A stretch of 64,000 bases of DNA, from NCBI GenBank assembly GCA_007751475.1, contig CP036434.1, forward strand, positions 806,001 to 870,000. The letters are read 5' to 3'. Below, one piece after another: positions 19,574 through 28,139 of the stretch; within the stretch, counting starts at the first letter, position 1, and each line of letters opens with the position of its first letter. This DNA comes from Saltatorellus ferox. Its GTDB lineage: Bacteria > Planctomycetota > UBA1135 > GCA-002686595. The notes beneath the pieces were generated by a model. That model saw only the letters and a program-made list of their open reading frames with translations, had not been told where the DNA came from and did no database searches. A program made the translations under genes and the position numbers.

Positions 19574-20845
19574 ATGATCCGGCCACTCATCGCCCTCGCG
19601 CTCCTGCTCCACCTCGCAGCCGCTGGGTTTGCGTTCCAGAAGCCCACCGCCAGCGGCGACTTCGCCAAGCCGATGGATCCCGCCGAGCCGGAGTCCCCCT
19701 ATCCGCCCGGTGACCTCGATCGGGAGACGCCCGGATTCTTCCTCCGCGGTCACGCCGACGACCGGTTCCGGTTCGTCCCTTGGGCGTCGGAGCGGACGTT
19801 GACCGAAGCGCTCGCGAGGCTTCCCAAGGTGGCTCCGGAGGATCGCGACGGTCCCAGGGCCGAGGTACGAATGGCCCCAGGCCGCTACATCATCGAGCAG
19901 CAGATCGTGATCGACAGCGTCCATCGCCTGACGGTCACCGGCGACGAGAGCGCCCGGTTCGTGTTCGCCGACGGGCCGAACACGACGACGTTCCTGGGGG
20001 CGCCGGCGAACGTCGGCGACCTGGTCCTGCGTGTCGATCACCCGGAGAGGATCCGCGAAGGCTTCAACTACCAGGTCTACGCGGCCAGCAATCGCGGCGA
20101 CCGCATGCTGGAGTTCAGCGTCCTCGCAGTGAAGGATGAGCTGGTCTACCTCACGCGGCCAGTGCAGTACATGCCGCACGTCCGCGAGATCCCGGCCGGC
20201 TCCCAGGTCGTGGAGGAGGTCAACTTCTTCCGGGCGCGGAAGTGCCGTGACCTCATCCTCCAGGGGCTCCACTGCGACGGACGGCACCGCGGCGGAACCC
20301 GTACGCACACGACCTACTGCGGGGTCTACTACACGGGTCTCTACGTCCCCGGAAAGCGCGCGACCACCAAGGGGCTCATCGTGCGGAACTGCTCGTTCAA
20401 GAACCTCAAGGGGCGCGGCGTCGTCTTCTACGGCGCCGAGGATGTTCTGATCGAAGGGAACTACTTCGAGCACATCCGTGCCCAGGCCATCGAGATCGAC
20501 CACTTCGCCTCGGGCCGCGTCCGCGGCAACGTCGTGAACGGTGCCGAGGTGGGCGTCATGGTGAACGACGCCTACGAGTCGGTGGTCGAGGGCAACGTGC
20601 TCCGGTACTGCCTCGACGGAGTGCGTTTCCTCGAGATCTTCGACGACGACTGGGTCAACTCCGGGAACATCGTCCGGGACAACCTGATCGGGCCCGGATT
20701 GACTTCGGGGAACAGCTCGGGCGTGAACTTCTTCAACGAGGGAATGGTCGACAACGTCGTCCAAGGGAACGTTTTCGTCGGCTTGAAGGACGCGCGACGC
20801 GTCGTTCGCGGCGAAGGGAACGTCATTCGTCTGGACGGGGAATGA
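19574..20845 (+). CDS. Secreted right-handed parallel beta-helix protein
   Basis: 423 aa. A signal peptide (about 1-21, ALALLLHLAAAGFAF) precedes a Pbl1/pectate-lyase-like parallel beta-helix, seen as repeated short coils such as VRNCSFKNLKGRGVVFY, VLIEGNYFEHI, RVRGNVVNGAEVGVMV and VVEGNVLRY. No confident catalytic set for pectate lyase or polygalacturonase is visible, so it may bind or cleave a surface polysaccharide, or simply be structural. It starts 24 bases after the RND pump stop and may be read through from it, though a functional link is not evident. It converges on the DUF4956/VTC/CotH genes; the CotH protein of that cluster also carries a beta-helix. Confidence 0.8.
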   Translation: MIRPLIALALLLHLAAAGFAFQKPTASGDFAKPMDPAEPESPYPPGDLDRETPGFFLRGHADDRFRFVPWASERTLTEALARLPKVAPEDRDGPRAEVRMAPGRYIIEQQIVIDSVHRLTVTGDESARFVFADGPNTTTFLGAPANVGDLVLRVDHPERIREGFNYQVYAASNRGDRMLEFSVLAVKDELVYLTRPVQYMPHVREIPAGSQVVEEVNFFRARKCRDLILQGLHCDGRHRGGTRTHTTYCGVYYTGLYVPGKRATTKGLIVRNCSFKNLKGRGVVFYGAEDVLIEGNYFEHIRAQAIEIDHFASGRVRGNVVNGAEVGVMVNDAYESVVEGNVLRYCLDGVRFLEIFDDDWVNSGNIVRDNLIGPGLTSGNSSGVNFFNEGMVDNVVQGNVFVGLKDARRVVRGEGNVIRLDGE

Positions 20846-20865
20846 GAGCGCGAGCTCTCATTCCC
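20838..20865. terminator. Perfect 12-bp hairpin with GCGA tetraloop between convergent genes
   Basis: GGGAATGAGAGC and its exact complement flank a GCGA loop of the stable GNRA class. The left arm contains the stop codon of the beta-helix gene. The convergent DUF4956 gene ends 18 bases beyond. It is probably a bidirectional transcription end or RNA 3' stabiliser, since no T-run follows. Confidence 0.65.
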
Positions 20866-20882
20866 ACGATCCATACGAAGCC

Positions 20883-21569
20883 TCAGTAGTCGACGTCGCT
20901 CTTCGAAGCGATCAGCACGACCTCGCTGACGCTCGGGAGCGCGCCCATCGCCGTCGCCAGCTCCTGGGCCGTGCGCCCTTCCTTGAGGACGATGTCGTAG
21001 GTGAGCTGGAGGGACTTTCCATCCCCCGAGTGCTCGATGTGCAGCATGCTCGAACGCTTGGAGAGAAGGTTGATCTGTTCCAGGTGGGCCGAGCTGTCCG
21101 CGCCGGTCGCATAGCGGAAGCGCAGGATGAACTCGCTCTTGTAGAGCGCTCCGAAGTTCGTCGCGTGCAGGACGAGCGCCAGCACCGAGACCACGGCCGT
21201 CCCGATGCCGCCGAGGACGTAGTTGCCGGTGCCGGCCGCCATGCCGACGCTGAGGGCCCAGAACACGAACGCCGTGTCCTTGGTGTCCTTCACGACCGTT
21301 CGGAACCGAATGATCGAGAGCGCTCCAACGAGCGCAAACGCGCGGCTCAGGCTGTTGCCGATCACCATCATCACGATGGCGACGATCACCGCGACGAAGA
21401 TCACGGTCAAGGTGAACGACTGCGAGTACGACAGGCCCTTGTGAGTCTGGCGGTAGATGATCGCGACGATCATCCCGAGCACGATCGAAACACCGAGGTT
21501 CACGAGGATCTCGGGCGCGCCGTACACCACGGAGGGGAGGGCGCCTGCGGTTTCCTGTAGCTGGGGCAT
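20883..21569 (-). CDS. DUF4956-family membrane protein
   Basis: 228 aa from the ATG at 21569; the longer frame runs back over the end of the VTC gene. The N-terminal half has about four hydrophobic segments (about 15-38, 48-71, 77-91, 105-135) with the diagnostic ALVGALSIIRFRTVVKDTKD stretch, here split as GALSIIRFR and VKDTKDTAF. The C-terminal half is a soluble ferredoxin-like domain of about 90 residues. DUF4956 proteins commonly sit next to VTC-type polyphosphate polymerase and CotH genes, as here. The role is unknown; a channel or a regulatory partner of the polymerase are possibilities. It is the last gene of its unit. Confidence 0.87.
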   Translation of the reverse strand: MPQLQETAGALPSVVYGAPEILVNLGVSIVLGMIVAIIYRQTHKGLSYSQSFTLTVIFVAVIVAIVMMVIGNSLSRAFALVGALSIIRFRTVVKDTKDTAFVFWALSVGMAAGTGNYVLGGIGTAVVSVLALVLHATNFGALYKSEFILRFRYATGADSSAHLEQINLLSKRSSMLHIEHSGDGKSLQLTYDIVLKEGRTAQELATAMGALPSVSEVVLIASKSDVDY

Positions 21570-21601
21570 GTTCAGGCTGGGGGAGAGAAGAGAGTGGGGC
21601 G

Positions 21602-22429
21602 CTAGGAAGGGTTCTGGACCACGCCCAGGGAACGCATGCAGGCGCAGTACTTCGAGATGGAGACGCGTTCGAGTTCCATCGTCTGGATGAGCCGGTGGAA
21701 CCACTTGGGGACGTGGTAGCGAAATTTCACCTCGAGGATGGTGTACCCGCTGAGGACGGATCGAGAGACCGCGCGCCCGTCGGGGTCGAGGGATCCGGTC
21801 GCGGTACCGCGCAGGCTGTCGTCGAAGGTGATGCGGAACTCAGGGTCGTACTTGCTGATGTACGGGCGGCGCAGGTAGTCCACCAGCATCACCGGCTGGA
21901 GATGCTTCTTGTGGAGGTCGAACCGGAAGGCCTCGCGGACGGCGCCGTCCTCCAGGCGTCCGAGCAGAGCGCCCGTGGTCGGATGCCAGAGGAATGACTC
22001 TTCTGCGTCCCTTCGCGGCTCCTCCAGCAGCTGCGTGCGGTGCTTGAAGACCAGGTTGTTGTGGCGGCCTTTGATCTCCAGGAAGCGCGGCGTGCCGTCG
22101 GATGGCGTCTTCGTGTAGGTCCGGAGACGGAACTTCTGGCGGTGCTTCTTGCCGTCCTCCTTTTCCCAGTAGTTCACGTGGGCGGAGTTGTCGAAGTACA
22201 GGCTGCGGACCACGTACTTCTTGTCGGGCTTCGTGCTCACGTACGGATCCAGCTCGACAAAGTACTGGAACATCGTCTCCAGCTCGTCGCGGACGGCCTC
22301 CGGTAGCAGGTACTTGAACTCGAAGCGCGAGAAGTGGAGCTTCGCGCGCGTCGAGCCAGCAGTGGGTCCTGCAGTGGGTCCAGCCTGAGACGCGGCCTGC
22401 GGGGCCATCTTGGGGGAAGAGCTAGACAT
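21602..22429 (-). CDS. VTC-domain polyphosphate polymerase-like protein
   Basis: 275 aa. After a 25-residue low-complexity leader the VTC (triphosphate tunnel) domain begins with FSRFEFKYLLP, where the Arg/Lys alternation is the tunnel signature. Further tunnel motifs are RSLYFDN, KFRLRTY, FLEIKGRHN and ILEVKFRYHVP. The basic and acidic residues needed to bind phosphate and metal appear intact. Family members make polyphosphate from ATP or act on other triphosphates. No SPX domain or membrane segment is present, so membrane attachment would have to come from the DUF4956 partner, which starts 33 bases downstream. Upstream is the CotH-kinase gene. Confidence 0.88.
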   Translation of the reverse strand: MSSSSPKMAPQAASQAGPTAGPTAGSTRAKLHFSRFEFKYLLPEAVRDELETMFQYFVELDPYVSTKPDKKYVVRSLYFDNSAHVNYWEKEDGKKHRQKFRLRTYTKTPSDGTPRFLEIKGRHNNLVFKHRTQLLEEPRRDAEESFLWHPTTGALLGRLEDGAVREAFRFDLHKKHLQPVMLVDYLRRPYISKYDPEFRITFDDSLRGTATGSLDPDGRAVSRSVLSGYTILEVKFRYHVPKWFHRLIQTMELERVSISKYCACMRSLGVVQNPS

Positions 22430-22532
22430 GGGGAGGAAGCCTGGAAGGGTACGCGAAGGCTACTCCGCGGGGGAAGGTCTGCAAATCGGATGGGCGCAAA
22501 TCGATCCGACCCGGCCGTACCGCTTCGAGATC

Positions 22533-25487
22533 TTACTGCGTGCCTTTCCGCCCTCGAACGAGGGGGTCGACGCCTCGCCAGGCCGCCTCGAAGGCAGCGG
22601 CGGCGCCAGGGTCTTCCTGCCGGTCCGCATCGAGCGCCTTGTCCTCGGGGAAGCGCAGGAAGGTCCGGTGGTGGGCTTCCACGGGATGCTCCGTCCCGGA
22701 GTGGCGGTCGACGAAGACCGACCGGTCCGGTGCTGGCGCTCGATCGAAGTAGCAGTCGTGGATCCGCACCATGGAGTCCCGATCCGCGTCGATCGTGCTC
22801 ACGTTGCCGGAGAACGCGCTCTTGTACAGGAATCCGAGTCCGCCCGAGCCGTAGCGCCAGTTCTTGACGATGGCGTCCACACCCTTCTGGTTGCCGACGA
22901 CATCGCAGTTGTAGAGAACGGCCCGGGAACGGTCCTTGATCTGTACGCCGATCAGGCAGTCTTTGATCGCCGCGTTGACGGTGAGCAGGTCGGTGTTCTC
23001 GCCGACGGAGATCCCCTTGTCGCCGCTGCCTTCGATCCATGTGTCCTCCACGAGGATCTGCGAGGTCATCAGGTCGAGACCGTCGTTGCCGCTCTTCAGG
23101 AAGGAGCAGCGGACCACGGCTCCTTCCGTCACGTCCAGGTCGAGGGCATCGCGGAGGGAGTTCGTGAAGTCGCAGTCCTCGAACCGAACCTTCGAGTAGA
23201 CCGCATGCACCATGTCATCGACCTCGCGGTTGTCCCGGAAGGAACAGCGGGAGATCGTCACGTCCTCTACGTGATGGATGGAGAGCATGGCGCTGTATTC
23301 GGCGAGCGGCTCTATCAGCCCGCTGCCGAGGTTCATGCGGACGTGCGTGAGCGAGGAGCCGTTCGCTCCGGCTCCGCGGAGCGCGATGACGCCCCAGGTG
23401 AGGTCGCCCGCTCCTTCCTTCGCCGAGCGACCCGCGGACGCAGGTCGGATCAGGATCGGTGCCGCCTCGGTCCCCGCCGCCACCAGCCGTCCCTCGAAGA
23501 CGAGGCTGGCGCCGGGCTCCATCTCCAGCACCGTTCCCGGGCGGATGACCACGTCGTCCATGACGTGCTCCACGCCGCGGCAAACCCGCGTTCCTTCCCA
23601 GACGGCGGCCCGCCGTATCGGGTGGTCGTCGGCGACCGCGGAGAGCGCGGTGAACGGGGCCGGGAAGATCGACTCCTTCCGCACGCCTCGCACCTCCGAG
23701 CCGTCCGCGTGCTGGCCTCGGACGCCGACGATGGCGGGCACGGCCTCCACGCCGCTCGCGTCCATGGACCCGTCGGCGTTCACCGTGTGGAGCTTGATCT
23801 CGTAGACACCACGGGCCGGACGAAGCGGCGGACTGATGCCAGGCTCGATGGGCCGGTCCGGGTCTGCTCGGAGCTGGCCGGTCAAGAAGACCGCGATCCC
23901 TGCCTCCGAACCGCTCTGGCTCATGGCCCCCGAGAGGTCCCGCTCCTGCACGGCGCCGCTTTCGTCCTGGAAGCGCAGCGTCGCGCCGAGCGTTCGTTCA
24001 GGCACGCGGTCCAGCTGGAGCGCCAGACCGAACAGCGGACGGCGGCCGTCGATCTCGATCCGCACGTCGTTCTTCTTCGAGGCGCCGTCCGTGTACGCGA
24101 GGTTCGACGGGATCAGGTAGTCCTCGCGCAGCTGATCGAAGATCATCTGGACGAAGTAGCGGTAGATCACGATGGCGAGGTCCACCTCGTCCGCCCGCAT
24201 GAATCGAAGCTTGTACGCGAGGCCGGGGTCGAGCCGGAAGGACGGCGCGGTGTCCCTCGTCATCCGATCCAGCTCTGCGAGGAATGTCTGGTCCTGGCCG
24301 CTTTGGAAGAAGCCTTCGATGGCGCGCTGGCGCGCCGCCAGAAACGCCCCGTCGCGCATGAGCGCGCGGTCGAGCAGACTGGACACGATGTCGGGCCGCG
24401 TCCGGCGATTCGGCTTCGGGCGCCATTCGATGCCCCAGCCCACGGGGTCCCACACGATCGGCTCGAAGCGGTTCTTCCACGGATCGTAGTAGAGGCGCCA
24501 GTTGTGGACGTTGTCGTAGTGCTCGGACTGGCAGAGCGTGCGAAAGGCCGCGAAGCGCCCGAACGCGTCGACGTCGACGAGCTCACGCAGCCTGGCGCTG
24601 CGCTCCGGGGACGGCGGCTTCCCGAGGGCTTCGAGGAGTGCCCGGAGCGGCGCATCGTCGTCGGCTTCGAAGTGGTTGTTGACCGCCACCTTCTCCCAGA
24701 GGCCCGGGTTGGTGAAGACATTCGTGGGGACGCCACGGTACACGTCGTCGCCGACGATGTCGGCCGAGTAGATGTCGCCAGGCATCCGGTCGTGCTCCCG
24801 CAGGACGGTCTCGTCCATCTGCTCCAGGAACAGGTGCACGCCGCGGAAGCCGCCGTTGACGTACAGGTCGATCATCTCGGCTCGCGGGGCGATCAGGTCG
24901 AGCTGTCCCGCCAGGAAGTACGACAGATAGGCCGAGAACTGCTCGGGGAGCTTGGGCGCGACGAGGTTGAAGCTGCGCATGCCGTTGAACAGCGCTTCCT
25001 TCTTCGTCTTGACGCGGATCGACTTCTTGCGACCCGCCCAGTGCCAGTAGTGGTCGCCGCGGTAGCGCACCTTGACCTCGCCGACGCCTCCGTCTGGATA
25101 GACGAGCGAGGCGGGCACGTACTCGCGGCCCGAGAACGGAAGGTCCGAGTCGAGCCGGGCCTCCGACGCGCCGGGAATGAAGAGCTCGACGGTCCGGAGG
25201 GGGCGCGCGGGCTGACCCTGCTTCACCTGGAGCGCCAGGCGGATGTCACGCAGCAGAGAACGCCCCTCGAAGTCCGCCACCCGGCGCAGGTTGACCTCGC
25301 CTCCGAGCGCTTCGTACTCCAGACCGAGGTCCACGTACTTCGTCCCCGTGCGGAAGAGCCAGAGCCCGAACACCGCGACGATGGGGACGGTCACGAAGAG
25401 GCTCCAGCGCCAGCAGGCTCGGAGAACGGCCTTCCCGAGGTACCTGCTCCGCGGCGCTCCGGTGGTCAGCATCGAATCAGCGCCCAA
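22533..25487 (-). CDS. CotH-kinase protein with C-terminal parallel beta-helix
   Basis: 984 aa. One membrane helix near the N-terminus (about 24-46) anchors a large extracytoplasmic protein. The CotH domain (about 110-470) shows VKVRYRGDH, KKSIRVKTKK, RSFNLV and, near 322-355, HYDNVHNWRLYYDP followed by IVWDPVGWG, which match the metal-binding Asp/Asn and WD motifs of active CotH kinases. A middle region of about 200 residues is followed by a right-handed beta-helix (about 690-960) with coils such as VTISRCSFRDN, VRCSFLKSGNDGLDLM and VEDTWIEGSGDKG. CotH proteins phosphorylate surface proteins in spore coats and other settings. Fusion to a beta-helix suggests that the kinase is held on, or modifies, a cell-surface structure. 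An overlapping plus-strand frame of 1071 codons is a shadow. Confidence 0.88.
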   Translation of the reverse strand: MGADSMLTTGAPRSRYLGKAVLRACWRWSLFVTVPIVAVFGLWLFRTGTKYVDLGLEYEALGGEVNLRRVADFEGRSLLRDIRLALQVKQGQPARPLRTVELFIPGASEARLDSDLPFSGREYVPASLVYPDGGVGEVKVRYRGDHYWHWAGRKKSIRVKTKKEALFNGMRSFNLVAPKLPEQFSAYLSYFLAGQLDLIAPRAEMIDLYVNGGFRGVHLFLEQMDETVLREHDRMPGDIYSADIVGDDVYRGVPTNVFTNPGLWEKVAVNNHFEADDDAPLRALLEALGKPPSPERSARLRELVDVDAFGRFAAFRTLCQSEHYDNVHNWRLYYDPWKNRFEPIVWDPVGWGIEWRPKPNRRTRPDIVSSLLDRALMRDGAFLAARQRAIEGFFQSGQDQTFLAELDRMTRDTAPSFRLDPGLAYKLRFMRADEVDLAIVIYRYFVQMIFDQLREDYLIPSNLAYTDGASKKNDVRIEIDGRRPLFGLALQLDRVPERTLGATLRFQDESGAVQERDLSGAMSQSGSEAGIAVFLTGQLRADPDRPIEPGISPPLRPARGVYEIKLHTVNADGSMDASGVEAVPAIVGVRGQHADGSEVRGVRKESIFPAPFTALSAVADDHPIRRAAVWEGTRVCRGVEHVMDDVVIRPGTVLEMEPGASLVFEGRLVAAGTEAAPILIRPASAGRSAKEGAGDLTWGVIALRGAGANGSSLTHVRMNLGSGLIEPLAEYSAMLSIHHVEDVTISRCSFRDNREVDDMVHAVYSKVRFEDCDFTNSLRDALDLDVTEGAVVRCSFLKSGNDGLDLMTSQILVEDTWIEGSGDKGISVGENTDLLTVNAAIKDCLIGVQIKDRSRAVLYNCDVVGNQKGVDAIVKNWRYGSGGLGFLYKSAFSGNVSTIDADRDSMVRIHDCYFDRAPAPDRSVFVDRHSGTEHPVEAHHRTFLRFPEDKALDADRQEDPGAAAAFEAAWRGVDPLVRGRKGTQ

Positions 25488-26583
25488 GGCCTACCTCCAG
25501 TGCGTTCACCAGCTCGGCGCCGTGGCGAGCGGTCCAGCGGGAACGCTGCTCGTCGCTCAGGCCCTCGGGGAAGAGCGTGCCGACCGCCGCCGGAAGTGCA
25601 GGCGCCAGGGCGAGCCCGACGGTGATGCCCTCGATCCCCTCGACGGCGGCGGCCCCGTCGCGCTGGAGGATCACGTAGGGATCGAGCTGGCCATCGGCCA
25701 CGAACGTCCCGTCCGGCTGGGCGGTGAGGTGGTTGGCGACGGCGAGATCCTGGAGGGTGAGGTGCGTGACCTCGCCGCCCCCGGCTTCGAGGGCGACGTC
25801 GAGGGCGCGGAGGGCCATGTGGCACCCCGGGGGCAGATCCACGCGCACGCTCCGGGCGCGGATCGAACCTGCGGGCAGCGCCGGAATCCCCGTGTAGCCT
25901 CCGGTGTCGTCCATCGCCGACACTCGCAGGCCCGTGCCGGGCTCGAAGGCGAAGTCTCCGCCGGGGGCCCACCGGAACTCCCAGTCCCGCGTCGGGATCA
26001 CGAGCGGCCCCTGGGATCCGAGGGCCAGGAGGGCCTCGGCCACTTCCTCGCTCCGGCCCCTTCGCGCCATCGCACTGACGTAGGGCGCGATCGCGGCGCC
26101 CGACGCCGCGCCGACCCGATACGCCGCCTCGACGTCCGCGAGTTCGAGGGCGTCGCGCCCCGCGCGCCGATGCAGCTCGGCGCGCCGCAGAAGCGCCGGA
26201 AAGTCCCGCGGGTTGTACTGCAGAAGCTCCTCGGTCCACGCCATGGCCTCTTCGTCGTGACCGGCCACGAGGTGACGATCGCTCAACAGGTCGAGGGTCG
26301 CCGTGCGCACGGGCTCGAGTCGTGTGCCGAGCCGAACCCCGCGCAGCTCCTCGGCGAGCGCCGCGAGCTGACCGAGGCCGCGCTCCGTCTCCCCGGCCTC
26401 GAGGCTTGCCCGAGCGGCGGCGAGCGCCTCGGTCGGGCCGCGCAGGTGCCGCTCGATCAGCGCTTCGTCATAGGGGTCGACGTGAACCTTGATCCTGTCC
26501 CAGCCCAGCGCCGTCGCGACCGCCGCCACGGAGGCGAGGAGGAAGACGATTCGGAGGGCGTTGAGGATCAGCTGGGTTCTCAT
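25477..26583 (-). CDS. Membrane-anchored TPR-like protein of the CotH/VTC unit
   Basis: 368 aa from the ATG at 26583. An uncleaved N-terminal membrane helix (about 5-24, ALRIVFLLASVAAVATAL) is followed by helical repeats resembling TPR (about 50-200), then a beta-rich C-terminal domain of about 160 residues. The last 11 bases overlap the start of the CotH-kinase gene unless CotH begins at its second Met (25472), so the two genes are probably coupled. No family recognised for the C-terminal half. Context suggests an accessory or scaffold protein for the CotH kinase. Confidence 0.75.
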   Translation of the reverse strand: MRTQLILNALRIVFLLASVAAVATALGWDRIKVHVDPYDEALIERHLRGPTEALAAARASLEAGETERGLGQLAALAEELRGVRLGTRLEPVRTATLDLLSDRHLVAGHDEEAMAWTEELLQYNPRDFPALLRRAELHRRAGRDALELADVEAAYRVGAASGAAIAPYVSAMARRGRSEEVAEALLALGSQGPLVIPTRDWEFRWAPGGDFAFEPGTGLRVSAMDDTGGYTGIPALPAGSIRARSVRVDLPPGCHMALRALDVALEAGGGEVTHLTLQDLAVANHLTAQPDGTFVADGQLDPYVILQRDGAAAVEGIEGITVGLALAPALPAAVGTLFPEGLSDEQRSRWTARHGAELVNALEVGLGR

Positions 26584-26600
26584 GGGGCTTGCCCCACAGC

Positions 26601-27764
26601 TTATCCGAACCTCACGCTGTAGACGGGAGGAAGGTGGTGGGCGACCCCTTCCCATGACTCACCGCGGTCCTCGCTGACGTAGAGGTTGCCGGTCGTGCTT
26701 CCGAAGGCCAGGGTGTCTCCTGCGTTGTGGAACGCGTGTCGGTACACGACGTCGTAGGCCAGCTCCGCCGGGAGGCCCTTGCGCAGCGCGGTCCAGCTCT
26801 CGCCGCCGTCCGTCGTGCGCGCCACGAAGAGGCTGCCGTCCACGGTGACGCGCTGGGCGTCGGACTTGCCCGGAACGAGCCACGCGGTCCTGCCGTCCTT
26901 CGGGTCCACCGCGACCGGGAAGCCGAAGTGCACGCCGTCCCCGGGCGAGCTGACCTTCTTCCAGGAGGCGGCCCCGTTCTCGCTGTAGAACACGCCGCAG
27001 TGGTTCTGCTGCCAGAGGTGATCTGGCTGGCCCGGGCAGAGCGCGATCGCGTGGGGGTCGTGGCCCGCCCACGTATCCTCGGGATTCGGCGCGTACTCCA
27101 TCACGAGGCCCTGGTTCCGGACCTCCCAGGACTCGCCGCCGTCACGGGTCTCGAACACACCCGCCGTCGAGATGGCGACCCAGATGCGGCGGGGGTCCCG
27201 CGGGTCGATCTCGATCGAGTGCAGGCCCGGCGCGAACTCGCCCTCGGCGGCCGGCGTTCCGTACCAGCGGGTCGTGCCCGTGCCGTCTCCCGAGAAGAGA
27301 TCTCCACCGCGCGATTCGTGGTTCCAGAGGGCGCGATTGAGCTCGAAGGTCGCGCCGCCGTCCTCGCTCATGAATAGACCACCCGGGATGGTGCCGACCC
27401 AGATCCTTCCGTCACCGCCGAAGTTCATGCACCAGAGCTTCAGGAGCGTGGCGTCCTTGATCGTCGGCGCGCCCTCGCCCTCGCCGGTCTCGCTCGGGGG
27501 CGGAGGAAGGAAATGGCGCGCTCCCTCGGGATAGCGGATCTGTGGAGCGTCTTTCCAGGTGGCGCCGTCGTCCCTGGACGACGAAAGCTTCGCGCCCCAG
27601 TGGCCGTGGCCAAGGGCAGCCCAGAGAGTTCTGGTGTTCGGGTCGCGCGCGACGAAGTTGACGCCCGCGCCGATGTGGCCGGCCAGGCGCGGCTTCCAGC
27701 GACCGTTGACCTTCTCGACGAAGAACGTTCCCTTGCGGGTACCGACGAGGATGCGCTGAGACAT
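26601..27764 (-). CDS. BNR/WD40-YVTN-type propeller protein (exo-sialidase-like fold)
   Basis: 387 aa with repeated Asp-box-like motifs (SSRDDGATWKD, MSEDGGATF, ETRDGGESW, SENGAASWKK, RTTDGGESWTA, VSEDRGESWEG), the pattern of BNR/sialidase or sortilin-type beta-propellers. It begins MSQRILVGTRKGTFF, with no signal peptide, so it looks cytoplasmic. The sialidase arginine triad is not evident, so a hydrolase activity should not be assumed. It lies between the MoaD/ThiS-like gene and the membrane TPR gene. Pairing of this propeller family with a small MoaD-like protein recurs, to my recollection, in other bacteria. Confidence 0.85.
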   Translation of the reverse strand: MSQRILVGTRKGTFFVEKVNGRWKPRLAGHIGAGVNFVARDPNTRTLWAALGHGHWGAKLSSSRDDGATWKDAPQIRYPEGARHFLPPPPSETGEGEGAPTIKDATLLKLWCMNFGGDGRIWVGTIPGGLFMSEDGGATFELNRALWNHESRGGDLFSGDGTGTTRWYGTPAAEGEFAPGLHSIEIDPRDPRRIWVAISTAGVFETRDGGESWEVRNQGLVMEYAPNPEDTWAGHDPHAIALCPGQPDHLWQQNHCGVFYSENGAASWKKVSSPGDGVHFGFPVAVDPKDGRTAWLVPGKSDAQRVTVDGSLFVARTTDGGESWTALRKGLPAELAYDVVYRHAFHNAGDTLAFGSTTGNLYVSEDRGESWEGVAHHLPPVYSVRFG

Positions 27765-27850
27765 GGAGAATCGATCCGGGAAAGGGACGAGGTGGGAAGG
27801 GACAGGGTGCCAAGCGGCAGGTGGAACGGCAGGTCGCTGCGAATGCAGCG

Positions 27851-28129
27851 CTACCCGCCGCTGAGTGCCTGAAGGATGAACACGCGGGAGTCGGGCCGGA
27901 CCGCATCCGTCAACGTGCCGCGGTCCTGGATACGCTCGCTTTCGATGAAGATGTTGACGTGCTGGCGAACGCGGCCGCGCTCGTCGCAGACGTAGAAAGC
28001 GAAGCCAGGCGCGAGGGCCTCCAGGGCGTCGACGACCTCACGGACGGAGGCTCCGTCGACGACGATCTTCTGTCCTTCGAGCGTGGGGAAGAACTGGTAG
28101 AGGTGAGAAGTCAGCTCGACGTGGGCCAT
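27851..28129 (-). CDS. MoaD/ThiS-family ubiquitin-like sulfur-carrier protein
   Basis: 92 aa from the ATG at 28129. A beta-grasp protein: hydrophobic strands (IVVDGASVREVVDAL, RVFILQALSGG) and a C-terminal Gly-Gly, the residue pair that is adenylated and thiocarboxylated in MoaD, ThiS and SAMP proteins. No E1-like activating enzyme, MoaE or ThiG gene is near, so the pathway cannot be told. The genomic partner is the BNR-propeller gene 86 bases downstream. It starts 10 bases after the VOC protein stop codon and is probably translated from the same message. Confidence 0.87.
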   Translation of the reverse strand: MAHVELTSHLYQFFPTLEGQKIVVDGASVREVVDALEALAPGFAFYVCDERGRVRQHVNIFIESERIQDRGTLTDAVRPDSRVFILQALSGG

Positions 28130-28139
28130 GTTCAAGATC

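Noticed and set aside
16298..20764. Two long minus-strand frames (678 and 809 codons) opposite the RND pump and beta-helix genes
   Set aside because: Charged, low-complexity translations rich in Asp, Glu, His and Arg, typical of the complement of high-GC coding DNA; plus-strand genes are clear.
22410..25625. Plus-strand open frame of 1071 codons opposite the CotH gene
   Set aside because: Antisense shadow in high-GC DNA. The minus-strand frame carries clear CotH and beta-helix motifs, while this one has no recognisable domain.
26601..27764. BNR protein as a true sialidase
   Set aside because: Asp-box repeats are present but the arginine triad and catalytic Tyr/Glu are not evident, and there is no signal peptide.
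27851..28129. MoaD-like protein as molybdopterin synthase subunit
   Set aside because: No MoaE, MoaA or MoeB gene nearby; family alone does not show the pathway.
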